DNA of 64,000 nucleotides from Dicaeum eximium. Lineage: Eukaryota > Chordata > Aves > Passeriformes > Dicaeidae. The position numbers and the translations under genes were made by a program. The notes under the pieces were generated by a model that saw only the letters and a program-made list of their open reading frames with translations, did not search any database and had not been told where the DNA came from. The first letter of the stretch is position 1; the number at the start of each line of letters is the position of its first letter. The stretch is from positions 124,001-188,000 of the forward strand of contig VWZP01006697.1 of assembly GCA_013396995.1 (NCBI GenBank). Reading direction: 5' to 3'. Below, in pieces: positions 51,338-64,000 of the stretch.

Positions 51338-51815
51338 CTTGCGGGCACCGGAGTTAATTCTCATTTTGGCTTAAATTAAACTTTTTTGCACTCGCCCAGT
51401 ACCTTCACAGCTTTGCCTTGCCAGTGCAAAAAGAAGCAGCGACTTCAACTGCAACGCGGTTGGAGAAAAATTCCAAACTCCTGAGATGAGAGCGATTTGC
51501 ACTGACTCCTCACCCCCACTCCCAGCGCCGGGGATCTCGCTGTCCCGCATTCCCGCTCGGGTCCCCACCCGGGATAAGGCTGCTGCCTGCCCTGCTGGGG
51601 AGCCGTGCTTTGTCTGCAGCACTCGTAAGGGCCAGCCCGCGGGGCTGCGCAGCCAAGGGCGCTGCGGAGAGCCCCCAGCCCTCCCCGGCGCTGTCAGCAG
51701 CCCCGCCGGAGCAGCACCTCATCCATCCTGCTGATGGGCTGCTGCTCTGGGATCTCTGCCTGGCGCCTGCACAGGTACCAGCCAGCGCCGGGACCTGCAG
51801 CACAGCACCGAGCCC
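51338..51815 (-). promoter_or_regulatory. CDH6: CpG-rich patch 2: alternative candidate CDH6 promoter / first exon
   Basis: CpG density is high at 51525-51815, with a less dense shoulder down to 51338. On the minus strand possible donors are CCCGCAAG|GTAGCC (last exon base 51338) and GTGAAG|GTACTG nearer the island. A TATA-like ATTTAAATA reads on the minus strand at 51903-51895, just upstream. This layout of TATA-like box, GC-rich leader and then donor is what a minus-strand first exon would look like, about 30.5 kb from the coding exon. No conserved protein is encoded here, and promoter function is inferred. Confidence 0.5.
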
Positions 51816-52586
51816 CTCCACAAAGATGGTCTTATCACCTCGGCATCAAAATCAACACTGCCGCTGTCGAACACTGCCTGGGAGAGACAGCTGCTATTTA
51901 AATGTATTCTAGCAGATGAAAGGAATGGAAACATAAAACCCAAACACTTCCCTTTTTTCCTAATGTAATCAGTATTTTTAAGCAGTTTATCTGCTTATTA
52001 ATAGGAAGGTTTTAAAACATTTTGCTTGAGCTGACATTCTTTAATTATAATATTCACACTGCTGAATATGCAGTCACACCAGCAGAAGCTCTATTGTGAA
52101 AGAACACGCAGATACAATCTGTTTCTTTCTCTGAATTTTTCTGACTTGGTCTTATTTTTCCATTCATCATTATATTTTTGTTTGCTTCTCACATTTCTTT
52201 TTAAATGTGTGGGTTTTTTCCTCTTACTCTGTTGTTCCACTTGAAAACACCAGGATTAGCATGCAGATGTTTTTTTTGATCAGAGACTTTTTTTTAATCA
52301 TTTCCATTTTCCACAGTCTATTTGGGTAGCTGGGGATTTTTTTTGTGTGTGTTTGTTTTTGACCCTCGTTTTGGTTTTTTTTTCTTTTTAATGTATTACC
52401 CTCATCTAAGTGTAAACACCTTCTGTTTGCTATTGTTTTCTTAAATCAGCATTTTAGAAAATTAACTTCTTCTAGTTAAACAGATCATGAGCTATGCTAG
52501 CTCTGCCAATAATCTAGTAACTTCCATGTTTTTAGTGCTTTGATAACCGTGAAAGCTTAGGTCAAATAGATACTGGTTTAGGAAGG

Positions 52587-52628
52587 TTAAATAAATAAAA
52601 TAAAATTAAAAAAAAATAATTAAAAAAA
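52587..52628 (+). repeat. A-rich low-complexity tract
   Basis: AAATAAATAAAATAAAATT followed by runs of A with TAATT interruptions. Low complexity only. Confidence 0.8.
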
Positions 52629-55600
52629 GAGGTTTCAGCATGTATGTTATTTGTGGAAAAATTCTGCTGTAATACCTTTAAAAATGGCTTTTAGAATTCA
52701 TGTAAGTGATAGGATTTACTGAACATAAATCTATGAGAAAAGAATTCATACTCCTTGCCAATAAGAAAGGACCAATTTCCTATTTTTTATTTAATTAAAA
52801 GGAATAATCACCTCTTTAAATGAGCTCCAGTTGGAATTTTGGCTAGGTTGTTATCTGCAGGCTATCATTGACAGGAGTTGAATTACACTTAATTTTTAGA
52901 AAGCTGAGAGGAGAAAAAGACATTCAGCATCTTAGCCCAGGGAAACTGCCGTCGAATGCTGCTTTAAGAATGAGAAGCAGAAAGAATACAACCCAGGCTG
53001 TTACCACCCATGAAACCTGCAACATCCACCTTCATTAAATCTATATTATAAACACTGAAGAGGTTCAGGAATGCCTTATCTCTTGCATTAGAAGGAGTGA
53101 TCAATGGATTTTACAGGGCTGGTATTTCAAGATCAATTTTTAATGTCAAGAAACTGAAGTCGGGGGTGGCTGTTCTTTCATAACCCTGAATATTTCCAGT
53201 AACTAAGACATCCACCACTGCTGTTTAGTGGCTGTATATGTTTTTAAGAATGTCCATGCCTGAATCATCCATGGATAGTGAAGCTCATCTCCACACCATC
53301 CTTTACAAGGAAAGGTAAAATTGCCTGCAGTGATGTGTGCTGGGCATGTTCAGAAATGCCATGAAGATGTTGTTTGGGGACATGGCCAAGACAACGGAAA
53401 CTCCTGTTCATTTCCAAAGTTCATTTAATGCCTAAAACTTTGTAGGCTCCCTCTTATCCAGAATTACTTTGGTCCCTGAGGGGCCACAGCAACTGCACCA
53501 CTGTGTCCTGGCACCCCCAAGGAGCAGCTCCAGGGCAGCCGCACAGAGCCTGGAGTTCAGTACTGAGAAAGCACAACATGCACAATTTAATTACCTCTTA
53601 GAAAGTACCTACCACCACCTCTCCCACGTAGTGGACTTAATTCCTGGAAAGGCTGATTGGCTAAAGTTAAGAAAAGATTTTTTTTTTAAGTAAACAAATG
53701 CAAAAAAAAAAAAATTATGTTTTTTACTTTGTTTCTAGACATCACATTAAAAATGGGAAATTTTTAAAGTGTTTAAAAACGCTATCTTTTTTCCCACAAG
53801 ATAAAGCATAAGGTTATCTATTACCTGAAGCTATAATCAGGTTAATACAACAAATCTGTTTTTTCCCTGCAATCCTATTTATTTTTGCCCAAGTAATCAA
53901 TTTTTGGTGACATCACATACTTCAAGGAGAAAACACAGGATGACTCTGCTACAGCAGTACAGCAGAGCAGCAAAGAGATTTTTTTTGTCTTGCTCTGATA
54001 TATGTAACTGAAACTGCTTTAGGAGTTAGTCAACTTTCTTTAAAGCTGTGGCCACTAAAAAATGTTTTCCGAACCCTTTTCCTGTGTCCTATCACAAATA
54101 GGCAAAGGCAAAAGTTCCTGTAGCCCTGCAGCCCCTTTGCACCAACAAAGCTGAAGCAAAGGCAATGCAGGCAAAGTACAAAGCTCTCCCTAGTAGGTGT
54201 TAGTAGGGAAATGTGGATGTGTGCCATCTCATGGGAGGGACCTGGGTGCATGAGGTTACAGCGGGATTATCCTAAAGATGCTGCCTTCTATCTCGTAATC
54301 TAGTGATTTCCTTTCCCAGCACAGCAGTTTATTTTAAGAGCACAGTTTAGCATCTCTTTGAACATACCATTATTACTGAATGTATTGTAATTAGTTCCTG
54401 CTTATGAAGCACTTGGACACAGAGGAACATGCAAGTGTTAAGTGTTACAGTCATTATCATTCACCTTTACTCAATACATTTCTGTTTTATTTAGCTACTG
54501 GTGACCAAGGCATCCATGTGTCTTTGGCCAGGCTGCATATGGGTGAACTAGTGAGACCACAGGAATGGAAAAGTGGAGTCCTGAAATATGCCTTGCTCCA
54601 GAAAGCTGACAGGTAAGTTTGCTGGTAATGTAATAAGCAACTAGTTAGCAAGGAAGTTATAAATGTTTGCAATTAAATTTACTGTATTGCCAACCCCAAG
54701 TCTCCAAATTAATCGTAAGATGGGCTGACTTAAAAATAACTTGAGATTGTTCTTTTGTATTTTTTTCCTTCGGCAGACTTCATGTTTCCAAGGTCTTCTT
54801 CACATGCAAGAGCTACAGATTTTTTTTAGCAAAATCCATGTATAATAACATCCTTACCTTAACAGGTCAGAACTTTAAGGAAATCAATGCTAAGAGTGGA
54901 CAACAAGGAGTGACATACACAATAAATTTTCAGAAGAAGCAAACACCACCAAAACCCTAAAGTATTAAATATTCATTAATTCTAGTCACATAAGCTGAGA
55001 ATTTCCTTAAAATCTATGAGTTAAAATCTCAACCTTGCAAACTCATAAAAGTCCACTGAAAATGTCACCAGGATCTCCAGTGGAGAGGAAGGACCAATAA
55101 TTCAATTTAACTAAGAGTGGTTGTAGGTCTGTCATTTGGCCAGACAATCTAAATGACAGAAAACAGGATCATGCCTTTTATAAATTTCATTGGGTTTGGC
55201 TTTTCTTTTTCCTTGGAAGAATACTGATGTGCTTGTCTGATTAACTGAAACTTAAGGCTGAGTTTTAGATCTGACTTGGATTTAAGTGGAAGAAAAAGAT
55301 GTCTGTATGGGATGAACAGATACATGCATTCTAGGTGCATACACATCTATTTGTGTGAGGGCAAAAATCACTTCTACTTATAATTACATGCCATATAGTC
55401 TTTTTTCTTTACATGCCTGTGCTTCTTTTAGGGTGCATATCTAAAAGGCTTGTGCACTCAGACAATCTTCAAACCCCAGTGTCCAGGTCTGCAAATACCT
55501 ATTTCAGTGAGTCATCACCAGCTTCACAAAATAATTTTCCATTGTAAACTTGCAAGTGATCTGCTCTGGGGTATAAAGACCTTAAAAGGCAGTGATAAAA

Positions 55601-55860
55601 TGCACTTCAGGAAAAAAAAAATTGAACTCAGCATGAGATCACTCATGAAAGGAAGGGCACTGACACTCAAACCTCGAGTTATCCAATTCCTTCTTTAAAA
55701 AGTGGTCTCTAATGGGTGGTTGCAAAACTGTATCTTTTGTGCTCCTTTCCTGTTCCTCCTCCATTAGAGGAGATATCACAAGTCAAATTTTTACAATTTA
55801 AAAATGTAGCCTAAATGCATCAAGTATATATTTATAGGTATTTATCAGGTATATGTTCAG

Positions 55861-55886
55861 GTATATATATATATATACACATACAC
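55861..55886 (+). repeat. (TA)n microsatellite grading into (CA)
   Basis: GTATATATATATATATACAC followed by ATACAC. Related GTATAT and GGTATTTATCAG pieces precede it from about 55824. Confidence 0.9.
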
Positions 55887-57561
55887 TAAAGGTCTTTCAC
55901 TGTATGACTAGAACATGAGACAAGTGAACTCCACCCTGAGATTAGAGACTCCCTTGTAGCTCTCTGCAGATATGAGAAATCACAGGCCACAAGCTCTTTG
56001 AGAAACTCAGGGTCCCAAAGTATAGGATATTTTTCCATGATAAATCAGCTACCTTAGCATGTGCTTTTTTTTTTTTCCCTTTTAAATCTTTTTCTTGGTG
56101 CAATGTTTCTACAGTGTAGACACTGTCAGGTTCAGAGGCTGAAGTTTTATTTGTCCACAGAACAGATAATGGATAAACATCAGCAATGAGAGTTTATTCA
56201 GCCCACCTCACCAAGGAGCCTGAAGATCACTTGGCAGTGCTGTCCTCCACGCCACTTCTGCTTCTGGTTCATGGGCCAGTGCCACTGAAGTTCTCAACAG
56301 ATGATGCTATTAGTACAACTCGTTACTATTTATGTATTTTTCTGTATGAAAGGGAATGAAATACTTGTTTTGCTTACACAGTCCTGTGAAGAGCCATTAG
56401 GTGGTACTAATGGTGCTTTTGACTGCTGGCATCTGTTCTAGATGAGGTTCGAGTAGGGGCCTTGAAGGTAGAGGGCTTTCAAACACCCGTTTGCTTGCCA
56501 ATCCCCTGAGGAATAACAACTACGTTGGTATCAACATACTGAAAGATGTGTGACACCAGCCAGCAAGCCAGGTACCCTCAATGGCAGAGTAACGCTTTAT
56601 TGAAAGAGACAGGCACTTGAGGGGGAGCTGTGAAACGGAATTTCTTGTGAGGCCTTTTAAAACATTCTTACCGAACTACCTTGTCCAGGTAACATTATTT
56701 AAAACTTTTGGAGAGTATTTTATTCTGTCCAAAAAAATCACTTCTCCAAAGTGATTTATCAATCTGCGCAGGGGGAAAAAAAATTCTAGGAGTCTCTCTT
56801 TTTCTTTTAGGAAATAGACAGAATTTTAGATGTAAAATACAATCACATTCTTATGTGATCACAATCTACAAATTCTTATCCTTCTATATTTCTTGTGTTG
56901 ACATTGTGTATTTTTTTCCAGTGCCAGTGGCTTGAATAGTAATAGAGTAGGACAAGTCAGACACAGTACTTGTCCTGAGCAGGACTCTGGGTAAAATGCT
57001 CATTCCTGTGTCTACAAAAAACTGGTGTTATAACTTTAATCTTTTAATTATGTTTGGGGCTTTTTTTCCTGATAGAAGAAAAAAATCCACTAGTCAACCA
57101 AAATATCCTTGACAGTGTGAGATGGTTCCAGATCATTTTTCCTCTTTGCTTGTGGCTTTTAAAGAGATCATTTCTGCAAGCAGCTAGGATTCAGCATCCT
57201 ATTTTTGGCACAGTGTCCACGCTTCTGACTTTGCATGGGAAGGGTTAGAGCTGAGAAAGCAAAGCTGAGTATTTATATCACATAGGTATGTGAGCTGTGC
57301 CTACAGCCAAGCAGTACAGAAGTGTATAGGTACACACCCCGTTCTGCACAGTGGACAACAACCAGAAGGCTGCCTCTGTGAAAACGTGTTCTTTTTGGCA
57401 TCCTTTCAGGCAGGCAGAAACAATGCATAGCCCAAATGCTTCAAAGCATCCTCTGCTTTGCAGTTGGAGAGGCCTGATCAGTAGCTGGTAAAGGCAGTGA
57501 CAGTTCCTTAAATTACTAGAGTTAGACATGGATTTACTCCAAATTAAGGACTTGGCCGAGA

Positions 57562-57587
57562 TTTTTTTTTCTTTTTTTTTTTTTTTT
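57562..57587 (+). repeat. Poly-T tract
   Basis: Twenty-five T with a single C. It is not attached to any recognisable retroposed sequence. Confidence 0.9.
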
Positions 57588-58596
57588 AATGCATTAGCAG
57601 ATGGCAAATATACACTGAGCACAGAAAAACTACTGGTTTTTGAGGGCAATGGTTGCTTGCAATGCTAATTTGCGGCTTTATGTTTATGCAAGCTAACCTG
57701 GAGGGACACATTTCAGAGCTGGCTTGAAGCTGCAGAAAGAGTCAAGAAGCAAAGTGCAGAATACCAGTAACCCATTTAAGGCCGGGTGTGTGAATGCAGA
57801 GTTGGGTGTCTGCTCATTCTGAAGAGATTCACAAAATAAGGCAGGAGCAGACGTTAAGAGATCACAACTTGATATATTTCCCTCACTCAGTCATGTCAAG
57901 ATGAGACCATCTGCAAAACTTTCAAAACGGGGAGGTACTTGGCTTTATGTTTGGATTCAGGCTAGGTGACACTCCACTGAAGCTGATATCCACATGTTCT
58001 CCTGGAAAGGATGTCCACATGAGAACATTTTAGAGCACTGTTGTGTGGTGGAAATCAACTAGTAATGAGCATCCAAAAGCAGATGTTGACAGATGTTTAC
58101 AAACCAGATGCTGATGGACTGTTTTCATCTAGCAGTTCTTTTGACAAATATACCATATCTGTATCTGTGAACTGTGATGACACAGACAACCCCTCCCTCC
58201 AAACTCTGTTAACCTTGCTGCAGAAAACAACCTGGGAGAACCACAAAATAGCTATTGACCAAGGCTGAACAGCTTATGTGGTTCTGACAGTGTAGTCACA
58301 GAATAGGAATAAAATGAAAATCAAAGCTCAGAGAAGAGGTCATTTTCCTGGCAACAATCCTACCCACAAATACAAGGGAAGGATGTGTTGTTCTCAGAGC
58401 AAAACTTATCCTGAAGACAACTGAAGTCACATAGCATGGTCTCCCGTGACTCCCAGCAAATGTTTTGTACCTCACTTTTTATTTCTTACTTCTTTCTGTT
58501 ATTTTTTTTTAAAGAATTGTGATATTCTGTGTTATGACTGATACCATGCTGTTCTACACATAAGACATTCTTGTGTGTTATGGTCAGACCTGTTGG

Positions 58597-58615
58597 TTTT
58601 TTTTTTTTTTTTTTT
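58597..58615 (+). repeat. Poly-T tract
   Basis: Nineteen uninterrupted T. I see no processed-gene remnant on either side. Confidence 0.9.
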
Positions 58616-60886
58616 CTATTTCTGATTCATTTAAGGGAACCAGGAATGCCATTTTTGTGAGTGAAAAATCCCACTGACCTCACCTGAAATTTCTGTGCAC
58701 AGAAGACTTTAAAACCATTCCAGTGGCTACAGAATGAATCACAATACAGCAGGTATTCAGCTATCTTTTTTTAGAAGTATGCTTTAATTGGACAAAAGTG
58801 TAGCTGACATGTTTAACTTACACATCTATTATAGGGTAGAACTCACTTAACCATTCTCTTCGAATATGATTTCCTGTGAAGTTAGCCATATTTTGGTCAA
58901 ATAATCCTGCAGCTAAGATTGATTTCTCTGAATGTATTTTCCAGCTGGGACTCTATTAGGTTAGAGCACTGCTTCCCACAATTAGGACTGGACATTAATG
59001 TCACACAAATAAATATGTGTTGCTGTAGAATAGTTTTGATAACTAATTCACTGCACAGATTAAGTACAAACCATCCACTTGCACTGTTGATTTCCATGTC
59101 TCTGGCCATAGAAGTCCCATGATATTGCTCCTGCTCTCTGGATACATGGCTGAGGATTTTTTAAATAGGAGAGAGAAAAGAGGAGATGGGGAGAGCTGAC
59201 TGCTCTAAGTTCCTGGGCATGTCCACTGTTGATAATTTATTCATGCATTTTATTCTGCTTCCTTGGTCTGGTTTTTCAGCTCATATTTATCATTACAGCT
59301 CCTTGGAAGTCAATGGAATAATATTAGTTTGTCCTCTTTTGACTGAGAATATGAGATAAAATTTTAGTCAGAACTGAAGAATAAGCTAGAAACCTTGAGT
59401 GTTGTTAATCCAGCATCTAAGGGGCTTATCCCTCTCAGGTACTGCTCCCTGATTCAGCACAATCTTTTGAGCATTTGTTTAAATCCCTCTGTCAATAATG
59501 ACCCACAAGCACAGGCCGAAGGCAAACGACACAAGAAAATATTCTGACTGCAGTTCTTGGAGTCTTTCTAACAGCAGATTATTGAAGTGTGAATGCAGCC
59601 CTAAAACTTAAATTCAGTTTAGCACGTCCTGAAAAGCCAGAAAAATGAGAAATCTTTCTTTGAATGTGGTAATGCTTGTTTTTGCTCTGAAGAACCAGCA
59701 CTTTTCAGATTATGGCTCTAGTATATTAAAACTTAAAAGCCCTTAAGACCAAGATGAAAACCATGCTATTGATTATAAGGAAAACCATGGACATGCTGAG
59801 AGTTCAAATAAACTAATGAAGTTATCATTAAATATCACCATTTCTCCATAACCTTTTAGTGTCTTACTGACTAGAGAAGCTCAGGAAAACCAAAATAACA
59901 TCTCCCTTGCTGTGAGCCAGTGGAGCTCATAGCCCCTAGCTGACAATCTTTTCCCTTAGCTCTACATGCTATGACCACCACATCCAGCCCTTGGTGAAAT
60001 GAGTGTTAAATTCACTGAAGAGTATCAGAAATGGAAATACATGAGGGAAAAAAAAAAAAAAGCCACACAATTTTCTAAAGCAGCTGAACTTGGAAAAGAC
60101 AGTCAATGGGGGAATTAGGGCAGTTTGAAAAGAGGTAACAGAACAGGCCATTGTTATTATTTTCTATTTGAACATTAAAACAAAAATAATCAAAAATCTC
60201 TTTGCCAGAAGTAGAACAAATTCCACTTTCTTCCACTAAGCCGCATGTCTTTGGCCTGATTCCTTGTACAGGAGAGTGAGCAAAGTTTGGCCAGCAGATT
60301 TAAGTATCTATTCCTCATTCCTTTCCCACCTGGTAGCATGCTTCTTTCTGGGCTGCCTCTGTAAGAGCAAAGAGCAACAGCTCCTGCTCTGTTACACGCC
60401 AGAACATAGCAACAGAATCACCCTCTGCTCCTCTCCTAGCAGAGGTGGCCCAGAAGCAACCTCATAAACAGGACTGAGAGGCTTATGAAAAACTGAGCTA
60501 CTAGGACAGAGTTGCTACTGGTTGCACAAAGTAAATGTCAAACAGGAAAATTCCCCTCTGGGAAGGTATGTCAGACAAGCCTTGGTCCTGTACATCTGGA
60601 TTTTGCTCCCCAAAGTAATGTTAGCTGGACAACATTCAGCTCTTGGTCTTGCAGATGTCAGCCTGACTACCACCTGCAGATCACTCTCTGTCCCAGTGGA
60701 TTTCCGGGACAGTGAAGAGCAACTGAGCCCAGCATGAGACAAAAGCCATCACTTTGCAGGATCAAACCCATCACAGGATTCAAGAAGCAAGTTGTCCCTC
60801 TGACACGTGAGGGAATGAGGTACCAACAGTTCAGCACATCAAATTGGTGCCTGCAATATTCACATAAGCATCATTTTAGAGGCAGC

Positions 60887-60923
<37 letters not shown>
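60887..60923 (+). repeat. (AAT)n microsatellite
   Basis: About twelve perfect AAT units. It is the longest trinucleotide repeat in the window and a likely polymorphic marker. Confidence 0.97.
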
Positions 60924-60928
<5 letters not shown>

Positions 60929-62265
60929 TGGAAATATAAAAAGAAAAACCATTTCTTAGTTTTTCTTAGATGCAAATCAAGATTTAAATATAAAAATGAT
61001 AGGCTTCTGTTAATCCTTCTTAGGAAGTCATAAATTGTTAATCAGACCTTAGGCAGTGTTGTTTAATACCAACTTTAATAAAATAGCTGCCTGAAGCAGA
61101 AAGACAGTTGGGATCCTGACTCTAAAACTTTGGTAACCTCATCCACTTTTTTGTAGCCTGAGGCTCTTACACTACCATTGATACTAACTCCTTTGAAATA
61201 TGCTCATTTTTTAGGTTGCTAAATTATTAAACACCTTATTAGTTGAAAGATTAGATGGAAAAAAGTCATCTCTGCATGATGGAAAATGGATTGGAAGAGG
61301 AAGGAAAAGTTGAGGGAATATTTACATAAAAGATACAGCTCTGTTGTTGATATACAGAGGTAATCCATAATCCATAATTCATTTAAGAAATGAACCCATC
61401 AAATTACATAACTACGCATGACAAATTGCTACTGTTGAGCTATCCTACGATAAATTACAAGGAATCATTCCTGTCAAGAGTGTATTTTGTTTGAGACTAA
61501 AAAAAGCAATGTCGCTACAAGGTTGTTTTCCCTCTTGTTCCATAGGATTTGTCTATCACACAATCTCTCACACTTCCACCATATAATTTGATTGGGGTAG
61601 AAAAAGTTCCTTTGTGTAGAGTAACCATAAAGTCTCCAAAATTAAAACTGCTTCCAAAACTGCAAGAAAAGGAGAAAGAACAAAAAGGAACAATGTTTCT
61701 TCCTCATTATTTCTTAATACTATTTTTCAGTCAGGTGAGCAGATCTTTAGAGTAAAAAATAAGAAACTGTCATTTCCTGAAGTGTGATGTCTTTTTAGTG
61801 TATGTCCAGAGCAGCTTGTTAGCATACTAATTGTTTCATTTAATATGCAATACAGAGCATACTTATTACTTTGAAGTGCTTATTCATGATGTCACGGATA
61901 TTAGTGTATATTTCTTAATTACACAACAGAACAATCTTTCCTCTTTCAACCTACACTTTCTGCTGCTCTGATTGGCTTCTTTAACTAGCCAGAATAATCA
62001 TTTTGCCACACAGAAGCAGAAAAGGAAAAAAAATTAAACAGTTTTAAAAGCCATTTTAATTTAATAACAAATTGGGAACTGTATTCTGTGTTACATTAGC
62101 ACTGCAAGCCTCATATCAATTCAAGGCGAGGTTCCCTGTTCGTTACCGCTTAATTAATCAGTCCTGTTTCCATCTAAATGAAAAGTTTTTTCTCCTCCCT
62201 ATCATCTCTAACATCTCATTTCAGGCAGCACATCAAGTTAATCTTGCTTACATTAGCAACTTATT

Positions 62266-62412
62266 TCTAATGGCTCAGTTCAATTATTTGATTGGAGCAT
62301 GGTGTTAATAATGCCAAGGTTATGGGTTCAATCCCTGTATGGGCCATTCACTTAAGAGCTGGACTTCAAGATCCTTATGGACCCCTTCCAGCTCAGAATA
62401 TTCTGGAATAAT
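62266..62412 (+). mobile_element. TguSINE1-type SINE (tRNA-Ile head, CR1-like tail)
   Basis: The head resembles tRNA-Ile(AAU): TGGCTCAGTT (A-box region, 62271-62280), GGAGCATGGTGTTAATAATG with an AAT anticodon, CCAAGG, and GGTTCAATCCC (B box, 62325-62335), ending TATGGGCCA. It is followed by TTCACTTAAGAGCTGGACTT, then GATCCTTATGGACCCCTTCC and AGCTCAGAATATTCTGGAAT, the CR1-like tail. This arrangement is that of TguSINE1, a SINE family that arose early in passerine evolution. Compared with the tRNA, the D-arm region carries about nine extra bases (around 62281-62289), so the internal promoter spacing is altered. The copy is moderately diverged and not a functional tRNA gene. Confidence 0.9.
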
Positions 62413-62613
62413 TCATCCTATCCCAGTTTACAGATGAATTCTGCTTGGTCTCTGCTTTGTTTTGGGCAGCTTGGAGTCAATGCTAAAACAGAAATCTCAA
62501 GAGCGAGCTCATCCAGCCTCATGATGAACCCACTATGTGAGAACAAACACCTACTTCCAACACACTGGTCTTCTGAACTTTTGGCTTCCTGGTGTGCTTT
62601 GTCCTTCCTGAGG

Positions 62614-62730
62614 AAACATGGCACTGTGGCACTTAGACACATGGTTTAGTGATGGACTTGACAATGCTGGGTTAACTCTTGGACTTGGTGACCTTAGTGG
62701 TCTTTTCTAACCTAAAACATTCTATGATTA
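62614..62730 (+). mobile_element. CR1 LINE 3' tail fragment
   Basis: The sequence GGCACTGTGGCACTTAGACA / CATGGTTTAGTGATGGACTT, then GGGTTAACTCTTGGACTTGG, TCTTTTCTAACCTAAAACA and TTCTATGATT follows the common avian CR1 3' end in order and orientation. It is a severely 5'-truncated insertion of about 115 bp. Its ATTCTATG-type tail differs from that of the CR1 at 11.9 kb, indicating another subfamily. Confidence 0.85.
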
Positions 62731-64000
62731 GAACATGCATAGGGCTGAGCAAATAATGACTATCTTCTAAAATAACAGAGGAGTATGAAACATTCCCATG
62801 GAAGAAGAGAAATCGGTAAGGGAAGGAGAATACAGAAAGTTAGGTGGTATCTGAAAGCATGTCATTAACCTTTATGCAACATATCCTGGAAATAAAGCTG
62901 TGATAAGCATGAGTCCTGCACTACCATCAGTAGTGTATATAAAAAAGTATCAAACATTCCACCATGTCACCTTTGAAGGAAGTGAAGAATAGGACTTGAG
63001 CACCATCTGGCTGAGTATCTACTGCTTATGCTGACCCCACCATTCCCAGAGCTAGAAACTGCTGCCGGTGCCATAATGTGGTGCTTTCTATCACCAGCAG
63101 CAAAGCACACTAACTCTGGGCCTTAAAAAAGACCTCTGGTGTTTTGGATTGCACCAGGCTGTCCCCAGTCAAACACTTACTGAAGCTGCAGCTGCTCTTA
63201 CGTGCTAGTCTCTGCACTTGCCTTGTTCAATTCAGCCTTCAGAAGTAATTTTTCTGGCTGCTCCTAGTGCTGGGATGCCTGCCTGTCCATGTCAGGACGC
63301 CTGTTGTTAACACTGCAGCCCCCCCAGGCACAACCACGGCTCCAGTAGCTCTGTCCATACAGACCCACAGCCTCCGAGACGTAACAGATACTTGCTCGGG
63401 TCAGGGCTCGAAACCAAATCTGAGCCTGAGGTGTCTGCATCACGTGAAGCCTGCTTTTAATGCCAGCTTGACAAATATAAATACTTTTGTAATAGACACG
63501 AAACACACAATATTAAGTGACCATTCCAAGAGGATGAAACCTGTTTTTCCTGAATAATTCCAGTATTTACTTTTGCTCATCCAGGACTCAGGATGTTATT
63601 GCAACAGGGAAGAAGGATGTGCAGCATATTTTAACCTTCTAGATTTGCAGCAACCAGCCTCTGACCTTACATTTACCAGCCTGGTTGAAATTACAACCTG
63701 CTGCCAAGGAAAACTCTGTCATACATTAAAGTAACTCCAATATCAAGTAGCTTTGAGATATCTGACAAATGAATTGCGGTGGATTAATGAGGAGCTGCTC
63801 CAGAAATCCTGCAAAAGAGACCCTTACATGTTACAATATGATAATGCATTTAATTTAATAGCAATATAAATTATGTGCTGAGAAAAGTGGGAGCCTGTTC
63901 TTGTGCTGTTTTGTTGTGGTTTTTTTGCAAGAGAACAGAAATCCTTCCTATAAATCAGAGTGCACAAGTCTGTTTTTGATGGGAAACGCTGCTCTGAAAA

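Larger units (their letters stand above)
51910..64000. other. Gene-poor upstream flank of CDH6
   Basis: No coding exon was recognised in this stretch. It is AT-rich with poly-A/T runs, a (TA)n tract at 55.86 kb, an (AAT)n tract at 60.89 kb, one TguSINE1-type SINE and one CR1 tail near 62.3-62.7 kb. In human, the region upstream of CDH6 is a large gene desert towards CDH9 (established knowledge). That this flank is the equivalent desert is inference. Confidence 0.55.

Noticed and set aside
51510..51821. Open frames over CpG patch 2 on both strands
   Set aside because: Open only because GC-rich DNA has few stops. No recognised motif, and several overlapping registers.
62266..62340. A functional tRNA-Ile gene
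   Set aside because: Extra bases in the D arm, several substitutions, and a direct join to a CR1-like tail show it is a SINE head.
1..64000. CRISPR arrays, operons, phage or other prokaryotic systems
   Set aside because: The sequence is vertebrate: spliced gene, LINE/SINE content and AT-rich introns. Regularly spaced repeat-spacer arrays are absent.

Overview
This is bird nuclear DNA, most likely from a passerine. The evidence is a CR1 LINE with the avian octamer tail, several decayed CR1 tails, and a tRNA-Ile-derived SINE of the TguSINE1 type, a family described from passerines. Most of the window is AT-rich, non-coding and rich in simple repeats. There are no bacterial features.

The only recognisable host gene is CDH6 (cadherin-6, a type II classical cadherin), on the minus strand. 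Its first coding exon lies at 20545-20901, with 129 nt of 5' UTR and 76 codons. It encodes the signal peptide, the propeptide, the furin site and the start of EC1 with the W2/W4 adhesion tryptophans. I found no further cadherin exon below 20545, so 1-20544 reads as the following intron. Above 20901 lies a long 5' intron. Two CpG-rich patches at 49.5 kb and 51.5 kb are the best candidates for the CDH6 promoter and non-coding first exon. From about 51.9 kb to the end the DNA looks like gene-poor upstream flank.

Region by region: 1-9.96 kb is intron with a GC-rich patch (1.78-2.06 kb) and an old minus-strand CR1/SINE tail (5.3 kb). 9.97-11.96 kb is a 5'-truncated, broken CR1 with an assembly gap inside (11004-11530). 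12.9-13.5 kb holds an old LTR-like fragment. 13.63-14.54 kb contains a perfect 241-bp direct duplication. 20.5-20.9 kb is the CDH6 exon. 20.9-49.4 kb is intron with microsatellites, an old CR1 tail (27.7 kb), a GC-rich patch (35.0-35.6 kb) and an inverted repeat (37.03 kb). 49.4-51.9 kb holds the two CpG-rich patches. 62.27-62.73 kb holds the SINE and another CR1 tail.

I did not find a convincing undescribed biological system. The observations most worth following are the perfect duplication, the paired CpG-rich patches as alternative CDH6 first exons, the uORF in the CDH6 leader, and a few unexplained patches of unusual composition.
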